This document shows positions 42,701-55,429 of a DNA stretch of 64,000 nucleotides, in pieces. The position numbers and the translations under genes are program-made. The notes beneath the pieces are model-generated. The model worked only from the letters and a program-made list of their open reading frames with translations, ran no database searches and had not been told where the DNA came from. Source of the DNA: Phalacrocorax aristotelis (taxonomy: Eukaryota > Chordata > Aves > Suliformes > Phalacrocoracidae); assembly GCF_949628215.1 (NCBI RefSeq), contig NC_134282.1, positions 1,471,001 to 1,535,000 of the forward strand, in the 5' to 3' direction. Within the stretch, counting starts at the first letter, position 1. Every line of letters begins with the position of its first letter.

Positions 42701-44441
42701 AGAATTATTTCCAGTGTCAATCACTCCCTCTTCTTTCCTTTACCCTTTCTCTCCTCTTTTTATGTACATATATATAGATAGATATACACCCAAAGATAAC
42801 ATCCTGCCATACATGGAATACGTGTCACCAGTCTTTGAAGACAAATATATGAAGTGCCAGTTCGATGTAGTAGAATAATAAAATGTGCACTGCTAAAAGT
42901 TTCTTTCTGGTGCAGAAAATGATAAATAAAAGGATGCATGTGGAGATCACTTGAGATAACTAAGACAGATAGATTAGATGTTACTGACAGAGTAGGCAGC
43001 CAAACTCATACTGTTAAGAGCTGATGTGTTATTTTTCTAAAATACAGATAAATAAGCAGTGGAGACAGACAAGTGACACACGAAAGCCCACCACAGCGGT
43101 GTCTCTGCAGCTCTGTGCCTCCTGCGACCACTCACAGGCTGGCACTCAGACCTGAACTTGGAAGAACAAGCTGGATTTACTCCAGTGAAGAGATTATCCA
43201 AGTAATTGGTGATGTTTTTATCATGACAGTATTGTAATCTGATCCTGAAGATATTTATTACCTACGGTATTATACAGTAGCATCGGAAGAACAAAGTATT
43301 TAATGGCACTACTCAAAGAGGTAGCAAATCTAGTATACATGGGCAGGATCAGGCCTGTCCTCGCGTTATATGAAATATTGACAGGATAGGAGTCTCTGAA
43401 TTTCATTTTGAAGTTGCAATAAAAGATGCCAGTTCCACAGAGAACTGTGGTCTTTGTGAAGAAAAAAAAAAAGATAAAAACCTCAGAACACAAGACTGGT
43501 TTTATTTTTGAGATAATATTTTAAAAATTAAAATTCCTGAATTGTATGACTTCATTTTTAATACATCTTTAACATCCACACTTTTATCATGATACTGGTC
43601 TCACTGAAGATTGACCTGTCAGAGAATATTTTATAAAGTTCATTTCTTAGTCTGTAAAATAGTTGAAAACAAAATTGCAAATAAGATTTATCAAAAACAT
43701 CTGAACTAAACATATTAGCTTCTCTTTGTCATCTTCATGCCACCTTTGGATCACCAAACTCTAAAATCCTGATGGGAATTTTTATTAACAGCAGCTCAAA
43801 ACAACACTTTACTATCTGGAAAAACGTTTACTAAATGCATTGAATTGTGAAACATGTTTCATCAAGGCAACAGTAAAAAGAAAAAAGGCTTTACGACAGT
43901 GACACTCAGTACCATGCAGATCATCACAGAGCATACGTACTTCCACATCCCACAGAAATCCATTATTTTACTGATAGACTGTGAGGAGACAGAACACAAA
44001 CTTCGCCCTTTGTCAGACTTTGCGTTTTTCTTATTCCCTTCTAATTGTTTCTAGTTTTTGCCAAATCCTACCTAAGTGTTTGTACCATATTCTTCCTTTT
44101 TTATTTTTTTGAAACTAATTTTGCAGCAGCCCTTCCTTTAGGAGTTAAAACTCTAAAGTTGAGTGACGACTAATGAATTACAGCTCGTTAGGTAATCCTG
44201 GTCCTACAGCTGATATTTCTCGATGCATTTCCTGCTCTCTTTTTGCAGCATGGTTACTCATGCTTTATTTTTATCATTTATAATTTACAGTGTGACATGC
44301 GTTCCTCGTTCTTCACAAAGCAGCAAATCTTCCAGGTCCCTGCTCAGAAAAGCTTACTATTTATGATCAAAAGGGCGTGGACTTTTCTGCTTTGAAACCT
44401 TTTTGAATGTTACATCACGGAACAACCAGTGGAAACGTTAA

Positions 44442-44461
44442 CAGCCCACCCCAGCCCACCC
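44442..44461. repeat. 10-bp tandem duplication
   Basis: CAGCCCACCC is present twice, head to tail, followed by CACTG. Confidence 0.9.
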
Positions 44462-45721
44462 CACTGCTGGCCAAATAAGCCCAAGACGACACCGAGGCCT
44501 CATTTATTACCATAAATCTCCAATCCATTTCCTTTCCATGACCTCCATTCCATTATTTCAGCACAGTGGAGCTGATGTTTATGTCACAATCTGGTACACA
44601 TCTAGGATGTGTGTGCAGATGCTGATCTGTCCTTATAGCTGTTCAGTGACATCTGCATAAAGAACTTCAAATGTGACTATGACACAAAGCTGTATTGCAG
44701 GGCACAGCCTCTAATTTCTTTTGCTCTTTTTAGGTAAAATTCACTAACACACACTGGATATCTGGTTTAAAGGAACTATAGGTCTATAAATATAACTTAT
44801 GGATCTATAAATGCAACTTGTTCATTCAATCCATGCCTGAGTGCCAGAGACATCTCATTAAATTCCAGTTAATGGCCTTTTTTGCTATTCTCTGATGTGC
44901 CAATGAAATGCCTGAAAAAGTCACTAAGAGTTGAACTCTGATTTTTCATCATTATTTTTACACTGGTTGATGAACAGGTCATCCTGTGACAACAGAAGTT
45001 GAAACCATTACCAGGTTTCTAAACCATCTTGCCCTTTTTGTAAGCATTTCAGGCTTTCGATAAGCTTGAATTCTGGAACTTCTCAGAGATGTTACAATGT
45101 GCTTGAAGTTCTCAACATTAAAAGAGACCAACAAGTGATTCTTGTGAAGAACTGTTACAGTCATGACCATCCAGGACGATAAGCAGAGCTAGCTTTTTTT
45201 ATCAGACCAGCTAGAATAGCTGTAAAAACTAGAGGGCCTTTGAGGTATGCGAACCTTCCTCCAGGTCTGAAACAACAGAATTTGGCACATACAAGCCCTT
45301 CTGAGAGAGGGAGTTTCTAGTTTATAAAGCATGCAAGTGTGAGGGAAAGGAAAGTTCCCCGTCTCCCTCTATAACCATTTATTTCCACATTAATCTTCTT
45401 TCTACAACAACCAGTCGTGATCCTCATGATCTCTTCGTATCAGTTAAGTTGCACAGTACTACACGAGGCCACCGCATCCCTGACTTACGTAACCGTATTA
45501 TTGTATTTTCCTTATTATTCTCCAGCAAAGACCGTATGTATCTCAGTGCCAGCTCTGCTTTGTGACTGCAGCAGTACACTGTGGCACTTTGTAGCAGAAT
45601 CACTTGAAGATGTGAAGTTTTTACAGCCTGCTAGTACAATGAATAAAGGCTGAAATACAGACAAAAAAAAAGTAAGAGTTCAGCTGTGAGAAGAAATTAA
45701 CTTTGTGATGGCGTTTTGGCT

Positions 45722-45770
45722 ACAGAGGAAGTCCAAGGCCACACAGCAAGGTTGGAGAAAAAGTCCTATT
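45722..45770 (-). repeat. Possible MIR-like fragment, reverse
   Basis: AAGTCCAAGGCCACACAGCA resembles the reversed MIR core block. The flanks are too diverged to extend it. Confidence 0.35.
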
Positions 45771-46484
45771 CTGGAAATACAGAAAGTACAGGATATAGTC
45801 TCTTCTCAGTTCTATTCTTCCCTTTGCAGCTAACATTTAAAACGGCAAGGGAAATACAAGCTGGTGGAGGAATAAATGCAATTGGCTAGAACTTGAGGCT
45901 AAATTCAGCTCTGTTAATCCTCTGACTGAACCAAGAAGAGTAACTTTGGTTTGAGGTAAGGCACGTTCCTTCTGCCAGTCTTTGTATTTGTGGGCATGAC
46001 AAAACCAGAAACATTTCCCTCTAGCTTAGAAGACTTAGAGATCAGAAACCCATTATACTAATCTAAGTACAAAAAAACAAGGGGGAAAAAAAGGCCTCAG
46101 GAGTAACAATCCAGGTCCAACACCAGCTCATGTGTCTACAGCAACCAGGAAACAGCTGATCATCTTTTGTTTCTAATAACAGCTCAGTTCCTACAGGATG
46201 GCCAAGTGCGAATTGGTTGTAATTACTGATTGCAGGAAGTGATTACTCACTCCCTGGCCTAAAGAAACAGCTTCAGCCATACCTAAGATGTTTAGGTGTT
46301 TCTGGGCTAATATAAACTCTCTTCCAACTCCCTTTGAAATTACAAATCGTATTTTGAGAACGCTGTTTTACAGACACGAGAAATGATCTTACGTTTTGGG
46401 GAGAAGACTCCAAAGCTGGAGCTGTCAGGACTTCAGAGTTTCCTCTCCCAGTCATTTAACTTTCCTCTGAGATTCCATACACTC

Positions 46485-46580
46485 CTCTGACAAATGAAGA
46501 TGATGATAATAATCCATATCATCATGATATTGCAAGTCTAAATTCATTAAAACTTATAAAATGTTTTGCAGTGCTTAGGA
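46485..46580 (+). repeat. MIR-like SINE 3' half
   Basis: ACAAATGAAGATGATGATAA, then CATTAAAACTTATAAAATGTTTTGCAGTGCTTAGGA, resembles the MIR 3' half (taaaatgaggataataat...gtaaagcgcttagaa). Confidence 0.5.
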
Positions 46581-48604
46581 GAAAAATGTTACAGAAGGTT
46601 AAAGCATTTTTGCTATACTAATTAGCTGCAGAGCGAGACCTTTACAGACAGTCTGGAGGGATTACAGGTGCTTTTACACTGTAAATGTTTTTTAAGTCTG
46701 AACACATTTTATTTTATTTACTGCAACTGAAACTCATGTAAAAGCATACTGAGTGCATGGTGCCAATACAGCTCCCCAAAACATTGGCTTAGCTAGCCTA
46801 AGTTCTTCACGTTGACATCTGACATTATATAGCCATACTGGGAAGGAGTAACTCATATGTTGCCTCTTCTCCTAAGGAATCTCTGTGAAAATTAGCATGT
46901 AGATTATACACAGGAATCACAACCAGAGCTTCATAGCTTGACAGCTCACAGTAACTGCTCAACAGACTAGAGCAGAAATAAAGGATAAGTCGGGGAGCCC
47001 ACGGGAGTGCTGTGTGCATGGGAAGGAGCTAGAATTAGGGTGGGCAGAACATAACTGTTTAAATTGGAATTTAGACAAGACAGCAGAGCTAACATGCCAG
47101 TAATGTAAGAAAACTGAGATGCAGGTACAGTAGATATTTTGATCGCTATTAACTCACTTCACAGTTCTTGTAGGGTGATAGCAAAATCTGTTACCATTAA
47201 AAGAATTGTGAAGCTTTAATTGAACATATTAAGGTCTCTCTATCCATCGCTGGAGCAAAGGCTTCAATATGATATGGTCTGAGTACATTTTCTGAATCCT
47301 TAATGGAAACATTGTTCAGTTTTTGAGCCAAAGCTTGCATAAACAGTGCTTGAGCAGCAATTTGCTTGCTTTGATTTATGAAGAGGCACCCAGACATCAG
47401 CATCCCAGAATCAGCTGTTGGAAGGATTTACAGCACATCACAGAGAGGCCGTGTGTCACAAGGAGCAGATACACACCAAGCAAGGTTTCCCTAGCAAATG
47501 GAAACAGCCGGCGAGCAGTAATGCAGATTCAGTTGGGAATCACTCCGTACTTCAGAGAAGGACAAGAGTTTTGAGAGCTTCCAAGGGAGAGAGAGAAAGA
47601 CAGGACCCAAACTTTTCTCCAAAGTGTTTCCATCGATGCGTTTGGTCACAGAGCAAAGCAGGGTGGTATGCAGCACTCCAGAGAAAGAGGGGAAAGGGGA
47701 ATGCATTAGAAAATTGAGCTGTTGTCTCCTCCTTGGATGTATCAAGTAGGTTTTTTGCCAAAGTACAAATTCTCTATATGCCCTCCAGCTTCCAAACGTT
47801 AGCAACTGTTTTGCTCTTCATCAGCCTGACACTTCCTGAGTTAATTATTTTGCCATGAACTCGCCTAACCAAACCTCCCAGCATACACTACATCTTCCTC
47901 CTTGTCTCACGAACCAGGGACCACACAGGCTACCTATATGCTCCCTCATACCTAAGCAAACGCGTACGTCTACTACGCATGGTATCTTAATCACTGGTAC
48001 TTTCTGAAGAAAAGTTTCAACATCTGCTGTAGCTTAATTAGACCATCTCAGGGGGCACCAGCTGACTTTCACCTCAGTTAGCAAAGCCTCTCCTATTAGG
48101 AATTCTTTGGAGGCCAAATCATTCATCTTACCATTACCACAACACAGCAGGTGAAATGCTCCGATGCAGCAAAGCAGCACAAGACCTATTTGCCTTCCAA
48201 GCCCTTCATGTAGGATTTACTTACTAAGCCTGCAACAGAGAGTTAAATACCTCTCTGCAAAAAGATGAATTCTACCTCAAAAGAGGTGGAGTTGTTCAGT
48301 AAAGAGCAGGCCTTTGTCAGGTATAAATTATCACAACTCTGTTGTCATGGAGCTATGAGAATTTGTCCCTGCTGAGGATCTGCTCCAGGATTTTGCAGCT
48401 TTTATTGTAGTCATGAAAGGTTGTCTATCATGATGAAAGTAAGAGTAATACAATTATTTGTTTGTATTTATAACTCTGCGTTTTTATATCTGAGTGTTAC
48501 TGATTGGTTTGGTTTATTTTTTCTAATCACACCTGCTCTTGCTACTTTCCGACTCTGAAATCCCCCATTAAGCTGAATCGGCAGTAACAGCCTTTTTCAC
48601 TCTC

Positions 48605-48680
48605 TGCTGGACCTTGGACACGTGCAGCTAATTACATGCACACACCTCTGCCCCAGTTTACAACTGAGAAAGCAGGAGTA
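48605..48680 (+). repeat. Possible MIR-like fragment
   Basis: CTGGACCTTGGACACGTGCA, followed by CCTCTGCCCCAGTTTACAAC, follows the spacing of the MIR core (tgaccttgggcaagtcac...ctctgcctcagttt). The match is short and diverged. Confidence 0.35.
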
Positions 48681-49200
48681 GGAAGGCTGCGTTAGTGACA
48701 ATTTTAAACAGAAACAGTGCTAAGGCAAGATTAGACGATATAAGCTCCTGGTCTAAGTCCTGTGTCTACACCACTAGATAACATTCCCTGACAAAGTGAG
48801 AGAGCGTTTCTTTTTGGAAATGACACAAATGCATAGAATCAAGAATTCGCCTTAAAAGTGAACAAAAACTGAATAATGAAAACATACAATAGTTAGGAAT
48901 AAGACTTTCAGAAGTGTTCTCCTTTAAAGGTTTATTTTTATGCTTTATTCAGTTGCACAACTCCACAGAATCACTTTTATATAGCTTGTAACAAGCAGGC
49001 TCATTTTTGGAGATGAGATTTTCAAAAGCACCAAGATATCTCTGAGTGCAAATCCCGTGTCTTTCTGTGACACCTGTGTTACTGTATCACTGTTTGCTTT
49101 GAAAATCACCTCTTCTGAATCCAGTGGAGTTTTTATTCTGGTTTTGGCCATAGGGACAGAGTTAGTTAAAGTGTTCCAAAGCCAAAGCCAAAATATTCCG

Positions 49201-49219
49201 CCCCCCCCCCCCCCCCCCC
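49201..49219. repeat. Poly-C run of 19
   Basis: Nineteen consecutive C, preceded by CCG and followed by GCCCC. It is likely to be length-polymorphic and prone to sequencing error. The opposite strand is G-quadruplex capable. Confidence 0.95.
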
Positions 49220-50282
49220 GCCCCGTGTCTTACATTATCCTATGGAGACAAAAGAAACCCTAACATAAACTCAGTTTAAGTGACACTGACAAACTAGAAG
49301 CCAGCTTTCAAAGAATTGGTTTATCAAAAGACAGACTTCAGAGCCCAGCCGTGCACTTTAATAATTTGTTTCACAGGTGTGAAAACAGACATTTCTGACA
49401 TAGGCATAAGGAGTTGATTATTCTTGTCCCATCTCAGCCTGCTAACCTGATGATTGCTGCTGGTATTCTAGATCACAGGATGGGCATTCTTTAAAATTTA
49501 CAGGGAGCTTTTCATCCTATGTCAAAGGACCTCGATCACTGTTGTCTCTGTTACCATCAGCACATCCCAGAATTTTAAGACAGCTATGTTTTTACTAACT
49601 GAAGAAAAGATAAAATCCATGTTTCCCCTCTGTGCAATCAAAATGAATACCTCTGTTACAAATATGCTTAGAACCATTAAATCATGAGCCTGAAACACAG
49701 GTTATTTGTGAACAACAGAAAAGCCAAAAGAAAAGATTCAGCAGAATTTCTTTGTGGCAGACTAGTCTTACACGCTGAGCCCCACATTTTAAAAGTCTAG
49801 CTATTTAAAAGTTACTTCCTTGCTATGAATCATGTCTAGCCATTCCTATAAGAGCAGGAGGACTGATGAAGTGAAGCTGGTATATTTGCAGAACTCATGA
49901 CCCTGCAGCTTTCCCGTTGGCGGGTGTCCAGCACAGCTCCCCCCCCCAGCCTGTGCTAGAATGAAATAGGGATCCGTCTTCTTACCAGCTAGGTGGTGTT
50001 CGTACCTCTCTGCATGGTCGCCTTCCTTGCTGTGAAATGCTGTAAAATACAGAGATCATTGTGCTGGCTCTCCACATGACACTACATCAAGCATAAAGAA
50101 TACCAAGTGACTTTAGCAGTGACACTGAATCACTCAGGGACTGGCCCAGTTGGGCTGAAAACTATAAGAGCACCTCTCATATTCAAGCATCCAAGCAAGG
50201 ACATAAGGATTTGGCCTACTGAGCTGGCGGGACAGACACGTGTTCAGGATCCCACAAAGTCAGGTCTCAGAACAGTCTTTCC

Positions 50283-50957
50283 TTATGTGCTCCCTTTGCA
50301 GTAGTACGCATTTTCTGTAATGGGAGTGTATGGATGTAATGTTCTGTAACTTGCTGTATCAACCAGCCAATTCCTGATCTGTGTGACAGGAACTTTTTTA
50401 AACCACGCAGGTTTCTGACAAATAAAATAAAAAAAAGAGGAATAATCATTAATAAAAAGTATTCTTGCAGGTTGAAACTGCGCCTTATGAAAAATCAACA
50501 TCTGAAATGTGAGCTTCCTGCTCAGCACAAAAAAGTAATGACTTTGGGAGCCAGCGCAGCACAAGAAGGCCAAAAGCTCTAATGAAAAAAGGTTTGATGG
50601 CTCCAAGGGTGCTGAGGAAAGCATGTTCTCCATCTGATATGGAGTGTATGTAGGAGATTGGCCCTGGCTTCCCAAAAGAGCCCTCCCAGAGTGACAGGGA
50701 CCGTCTAGAGGAAAGGGAGGAGGTTCGGGTTGTAGGGTTTCAATGCTGCTGCCCTCACACAACTCAAAGTACAGCTTTATAACAGTTTCTGGGCAAGGTG
50801 CACAGATGGGGAAAGCAGCTTCCTTTAATGTCTCACACCAAGCTCTAAAGCCAAATTCACACCCACCCACCCACCCCCCGTGGAAAGAATCATGTATTTC
50901 AGAAATCCCAGCCTTTCTCTTATTTAGTAGGAAGTTGTATGGTATCAAGGGTAACAC
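50283..50957 (-). other. Longest stop-free frame in AT-rich DNA; not called as a gene
   Basis: The minus strand has 224 codons without a stop, but the frame opens with GTG and its first ATG is at 50633, leaving 117 residues. The translation shows no domain, no repeated motif and no signal peptide that I recognise. It contains a Pro-rich stretch and many aromatic residues, as expected of random frames. Possible explanations are chance, a non-coding RNA exon or a very young open frame. Confidence 0.15.
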
Positions 50958-52193
50958 CGCTCCTTGCGAATCAGCAAGAGCAGGTACTATCCTAACTTCT
51001 GCCAGTGTCCTGCTAGGTAGGTCCTGAGTATATCAGTTCAGAGATCACAAAACCAGTAATTACAACAATCGTTTGTTCCTGTAACACAAGTCTAGGCCCA
51101 CCCTAAACCAATTCCTACCTGAAGCAGAATATATTTTTCAGAAAAAAGTAATCTTGATTTTAAAAACCCCAGAGAATCCACAACAGTCCTTTAAAAACAA
51201 TTTCAAGGGTTTATTACCTTTATTATAAAAATGTGCACTTAGCATCTACTGTTGCCTAACTTGCAACATTCCACCCCTTTAGTTTTTTTAGAACTGCTTT
51301 GTTAAAAAGTTTTCCCAGTATCATTTTCTGTCCCTTCTATGGATACAGGCTGGTACAAATGATCTTCACTTAAACTGGAGAGGTTCAAGCCCTCGCGTAT
51401 CTTGCTGCACAGAATCTCCAATCCACTAACCATTCTCTAAGCCTTCACCAACTCTCTATTCCTTATTGAAACATGAATCTGAATCTTCCCAGGGACTCAG
51501 ATACTTAGGAAGTTATCGCATCACTAGTAACCCAGAAGTACCATAACTTTATGACTCCTGTTTGAAGTTTCTCTTGAGGCCGTTGGCCACCGTGTGACAC
51601 TGAAATCCTACATCCGACCGATTTCCTGTCATCATCTCCCCAAAACATTTCAGTCATTATTTGTCAGGATAGAGTCATTCATCCTGCAAATGTAAGCTAA
51701 ATTATTTGTTCATAAAGATGAAAAGAAGCCTATATTAAACAAATATTTATACGTATATGGTATTACCTTCAGTTTTAATGAAGCATATATGATTTATGGA
51801 TCACTTAATAAGCTAACTTTATTTCCAAAGTCCCAAACTTTATTCCACCTGCATAAATTTACCACTAATGATTTTTCAATTTATTTTTTTTTGTCATTTA
51901 AAAGGAATGGCCCCAGAATTCCTAAGGGATTCTATCAGATAATGATTCCCACTTTGTATATTAAGACTACTGGATAAGCAGTTTTAGGTCTTTTTAATGT
52001 GTTGCCCGGTTGAATTTGCATTACTCTCATTTCTCAATCAAAAGTTGTGTGGTACCATGACAAATGCCCTAAGAAAGCCCATTACATCAGCACTACAACA
52101 TTCATCAAGCAAACCTCATATATCATAAGCAAGCTATTGAGTTAGTCTGACATGCTAGATCTTCCATAAACCAATGACAACTGCCATAAATTA

Positions 52194-52218
52194 CAGATTT
52201 ATATAATTTATAAATCTG
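52194..52218. repeat. AT-rich inverted repeat (hairpin 1)
   Basis: Arms CAGATTTAT and ATAAATCTG are perfect 9-bp complements separated by a 7-nt spacer. Confidence 0.8.
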
Positions 52219-52239
52219 ATTTATAATAATAAGTCACAA

Positions 52240-52264
52240 TAAAGTCATACTGATTATGACTTTA
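52240..52264. repeat. AT-rich inverted repeat (hairpin 2)
   Basis: Arms TAAAGTCATA and TATGACTTTA are perfect 10-bp complements around a 5-nt spacer. The repeat starts 22 bp after hairpin 1. Confidence 0.8.
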
Positions 52265-53017
52265 CTAATAACATCCAATATCAGCCTTCCATTATTTTTG
52301 CCAGGGATTGGCACCAGGCTGAAAGGCTGTAATTACTAAGCCATCCCATTTAAAACTCTGGCACAATATTTGCCTTCCCAGTGCTGTATCAATTAATAAA
52401 AATGAACATTAACAGTCCAGAGACATTTTTAAGCAGTTCCTTGAACTCCCTGATGAGCACTATTGGAACTGCTGATCATAAAAAGTCTTAACTTGAACAG
52501 CAGTTGCTTAACAAAACCTCCACGGTTAGCGACGAAATGAAAATAACTTCCCAATCCCTATCTCTACCTGTTCAAAATGCAGATAACAGCACTTACTCCC
52601 AAAATGCTTTGAGATCAGTAGTTTAAGAACAATTCATAAGAGCAATTTGACTTTTTTAACTCCTCTGTATTGCAGTACCTCTCCAGTGATTAAAAACATT
52701 CACACTTCAACAAAACCCCATCTTTCTTTTGTGTTGAATAGGATCTGAGATGCAAAGTATTCTTGTATCTTTTTCATGCAGGATACCCAGAATTTACACA
52801 GCAACATTAAACCTTTTGCTGCCAGAAAACCCCTTATGTAACTGTGTGGAGTCACTCTAAATGGATGCTTCACTGAATCCATCAAATTCTCAAGGTTTGT
52901 CAAGTACAACAAATAGCGAAACAGTTAATAGAGTAACAGGAATACTTGCCGTCTATATTATCAGCAATCACAAGTGGATAAATTCTGACTGAAGAGCAAA
53001 AATTTTCACTTTGAGAT

Positions 53018-53048
53018 CTGTAAGGCATTTCTGTAAGGCATTTCTGTA
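53018..53048. repeat. 13-bp tandem duplication
   Basis: CTGTAAGGCATTT occurs at 53018-53030 and again at 53031-53043, followed by a partial third copy (CTGTA). The copies are identical, which suggests a recent slippage event. Confidence 0.95.
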
Positions 53049-53944
53049 CTCAAGAAAAAATGATCAGAAGAAAATCCTTGCAAATCATCCTTTCATTTGA
53101 GGTCTGGCATGTTGTAGGTACTCATACTACGTAAACATTCTTAGCAATATTAAACCATTTAAACTAGATTTTCATTAACTCTATACCAATTATTCAATAT
53201 AAGTAATTTTTCCTAACTTCAAGGTAAATTGATGTCTTTACATTGCACTCCCTGATGCAATGCCAATGCAGTGCAGACATAGCAAAGCTAGCTTTAAACT
53301 AAAGCCAGCTTGGATACTGGCACCCATCCAGCCACTGACACCAGGGGCTTGGAGTCGGTAAATGCCTGCATATTTATGTAGCTTCTAAAATGTGTTTTGG
53401 AACCCCTCGTGAGCTACATGCTGTCAAAATATTACTGGTATCTGAAAAAAACTTGATTTAAATTACTTAAGATGGTCAGCTGTGATCAGAAGTCTAACAG
53501 ACTTAACACCAGTGATGGGAAAACACAGGCTTGAAGGTATTTAGGCAAGTTAGTTGTTTTCCAGATAACTACACCTGATCAAAATCACCCTCAGATACTT
53601 TCAGCATAGACTGAAACAATCTCAGAAGCGTTAAATAAAACCTGTAAACAGGTACAAACATAGTGCTTAATGTTAAACATTGGGGAAAGGCCAGAAAGCT
53701 TGCTTCTAATTACAGCAGAAATACTATAACAAACAATTTAAGTATCCTGAAGACGATAAGGGGATGAGTAAGCAGCAATGCAGACTGTTTTCTCTGTACA
53801 ATAGGGTAACAGGCATTACAGACAGGCAAAAAACCCTAGATATTTTTAATAAGAACTTTCTGATATTATCATAAAGAGCTGAGGGAAACATGGTCTAGAA
53901 AAATCACTATTAGATGCTGCTTAACTCTACTCAGAAACAGTTAC

Positions 53945-54795
53945 TGATGATTCACTGTCAGACTGGAGGGGTTTCCCAAGTGGCATTCCACAGAACAGCA
54001 TATAATTCAGTATTTTGATTGATAATTTGGCTAAAGGAATAGAAAGTATATTTGTTAAATTTGCAGGCAACATGTACCTGGAAGAGCTTGTGAGAACAAG
54101 ACAAGGATGTGATCAGAATTTAAAAACATCTAGGTAAAGTGGAGAAATGGTTTTGAATAATTAGGATACAAGTCAACAAGTACAGTGGCAAAATACTACA
54201 GTTACGTAGCACTAATAACCACAAAAACCCACAGCGGGTACGTCAATGATTCAGGAGTATCACCAAAGGTAACAGTAGATCACAAGCTAAACATGACTCA
54301 ACACCATCATGGTGTTGCAACACCGCATGGGGGGATGTATAAACAGAAATACTGCGCGTAATCCTCATGAAGAAATTTTTCTGTTCTCCTGAACAAGAGC
54401 AGGCTAGAGTACTTGTCCTGTTTTGGACATTGCGGAAGTAAACCTGTCTAAGGAAAGTAGTAAGAAAGATGACCAAGATCTAGAAAACCTGAACTATGTG
54501 ACAAGGTTTAAGGAACTGGGACTGCTTAGTCTAGAAAAGAGAAAATGGCGAGACATGAAACAATTTTCTTGAAATGTGTACAAAGCAGCTGCAAAGGGAA
54601 AGCACATACATCCTTCTGCACATCAATTTTGGCTAAAGCAAAAAGAAAAAAGGGCTTAAAGTTCTGCAAGGCATATTTAAGTAAGGTCAATAGTAAAAAC
54701 TTCCAAGTAGTAGGGTAGCTGAGCGCTGGAGCTGATTATCCTGGGGGCTGGGGACCTTCCACATCTTGAGACTTTCAATAAGAGGTTATAGAATC
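53945..54795 (+). mobile_element. Ancient CR1 (CR1-L-like) ORF2 remnant, forward orientation
   Basis: About 850 bp follows, with many changes, the plus-strand text of old amniote CR1 elements: a TTTGCAGGCAACATG segment, then TGGAGAAATGGT, GTAGATCACAAGCTAAACATG, GGACTGCTTAGTCTAGAAAAGAGA and a tail near AGACTTTCAATAAGAGGTTA. It corresponds to the 3' third of the ORF2 reverse transcriptase. No open frame is preserved, so it is long dead. It is much older than the five octamer-tailed copies in the left half of the window, and it is the longest repeat here. Confidence 0.8.
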
Positions 54796-55429
54796 AACGC
54801 TAACACCTTTGTGCCGCGCTGCAGCCGTAGTCACTGCGGTACAGCTGTACGCTTGGAGATTCTGCCCCTTCCGTAACACTTTTTTCTACTTGATAAATGA
54901 GGAATGGTCAGTTTAAAGGTCTGCAACACTTATATAGATGAAGCACTCTGTTTTAATGGAGTCAGAGAGAAGTCTGTGCTTACTTCAGCAGAAGCAGGAC
55001 AGGGTTCAAATTCAGGGAAACTTAAGAGCATTGGCTATTTGGCCATTGAAATGTAGTTTTCTTGGAATCTGCTAACAGGTGTGTGGGGAGAGGAGAGAGA
55101 CTTGCTTTCTCCTCCTTTCTTTTTCTAAACAGGCGGAAGATCCTTTTGTATAAGGCACTTCTTTGTGGAGAACACTGTTACTACGCATCAAAAACAGCAT
55201 CTCTGCAAACAAAGCAAATATCCTCTACTAGGAAACTGAATATACAGCCCAACAAACAACAGTAACTATGGTGCTACCAAATACAACCACACAGGATGAA
55301 GGCAGGGCAGATCTCCTAGAAGATTTCCTGTCCTTATGATTTGATGTGGGTGATATGTCAGTGGATAACCATGACTTATATCCTCTTGCAAACAGGCCGC
55401 ATTTTGCAGCACTAGCTGCTACTGACCCC

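Larger units (their letters stand above)
30769..53944. other. Long intergenic stretch free of young CR1
   Basis: About 23 kb without a recognisable octamer-tailed CR1 copy; only MIR-like fossils, simple tracts, the CTCF-type motif at 39740 and the hairpin pair at 52.2 kb. A short TATA/GATA run lies at about 42760-42790. No gene could be supported. Confidence 0.5.

Noticed and set aside
55062..55265. 67-codon plus frame and other short frames between the old CR1 and the CpG patch
   Set aside because: No recognisable protein features and no splice context; length within chance expectation.
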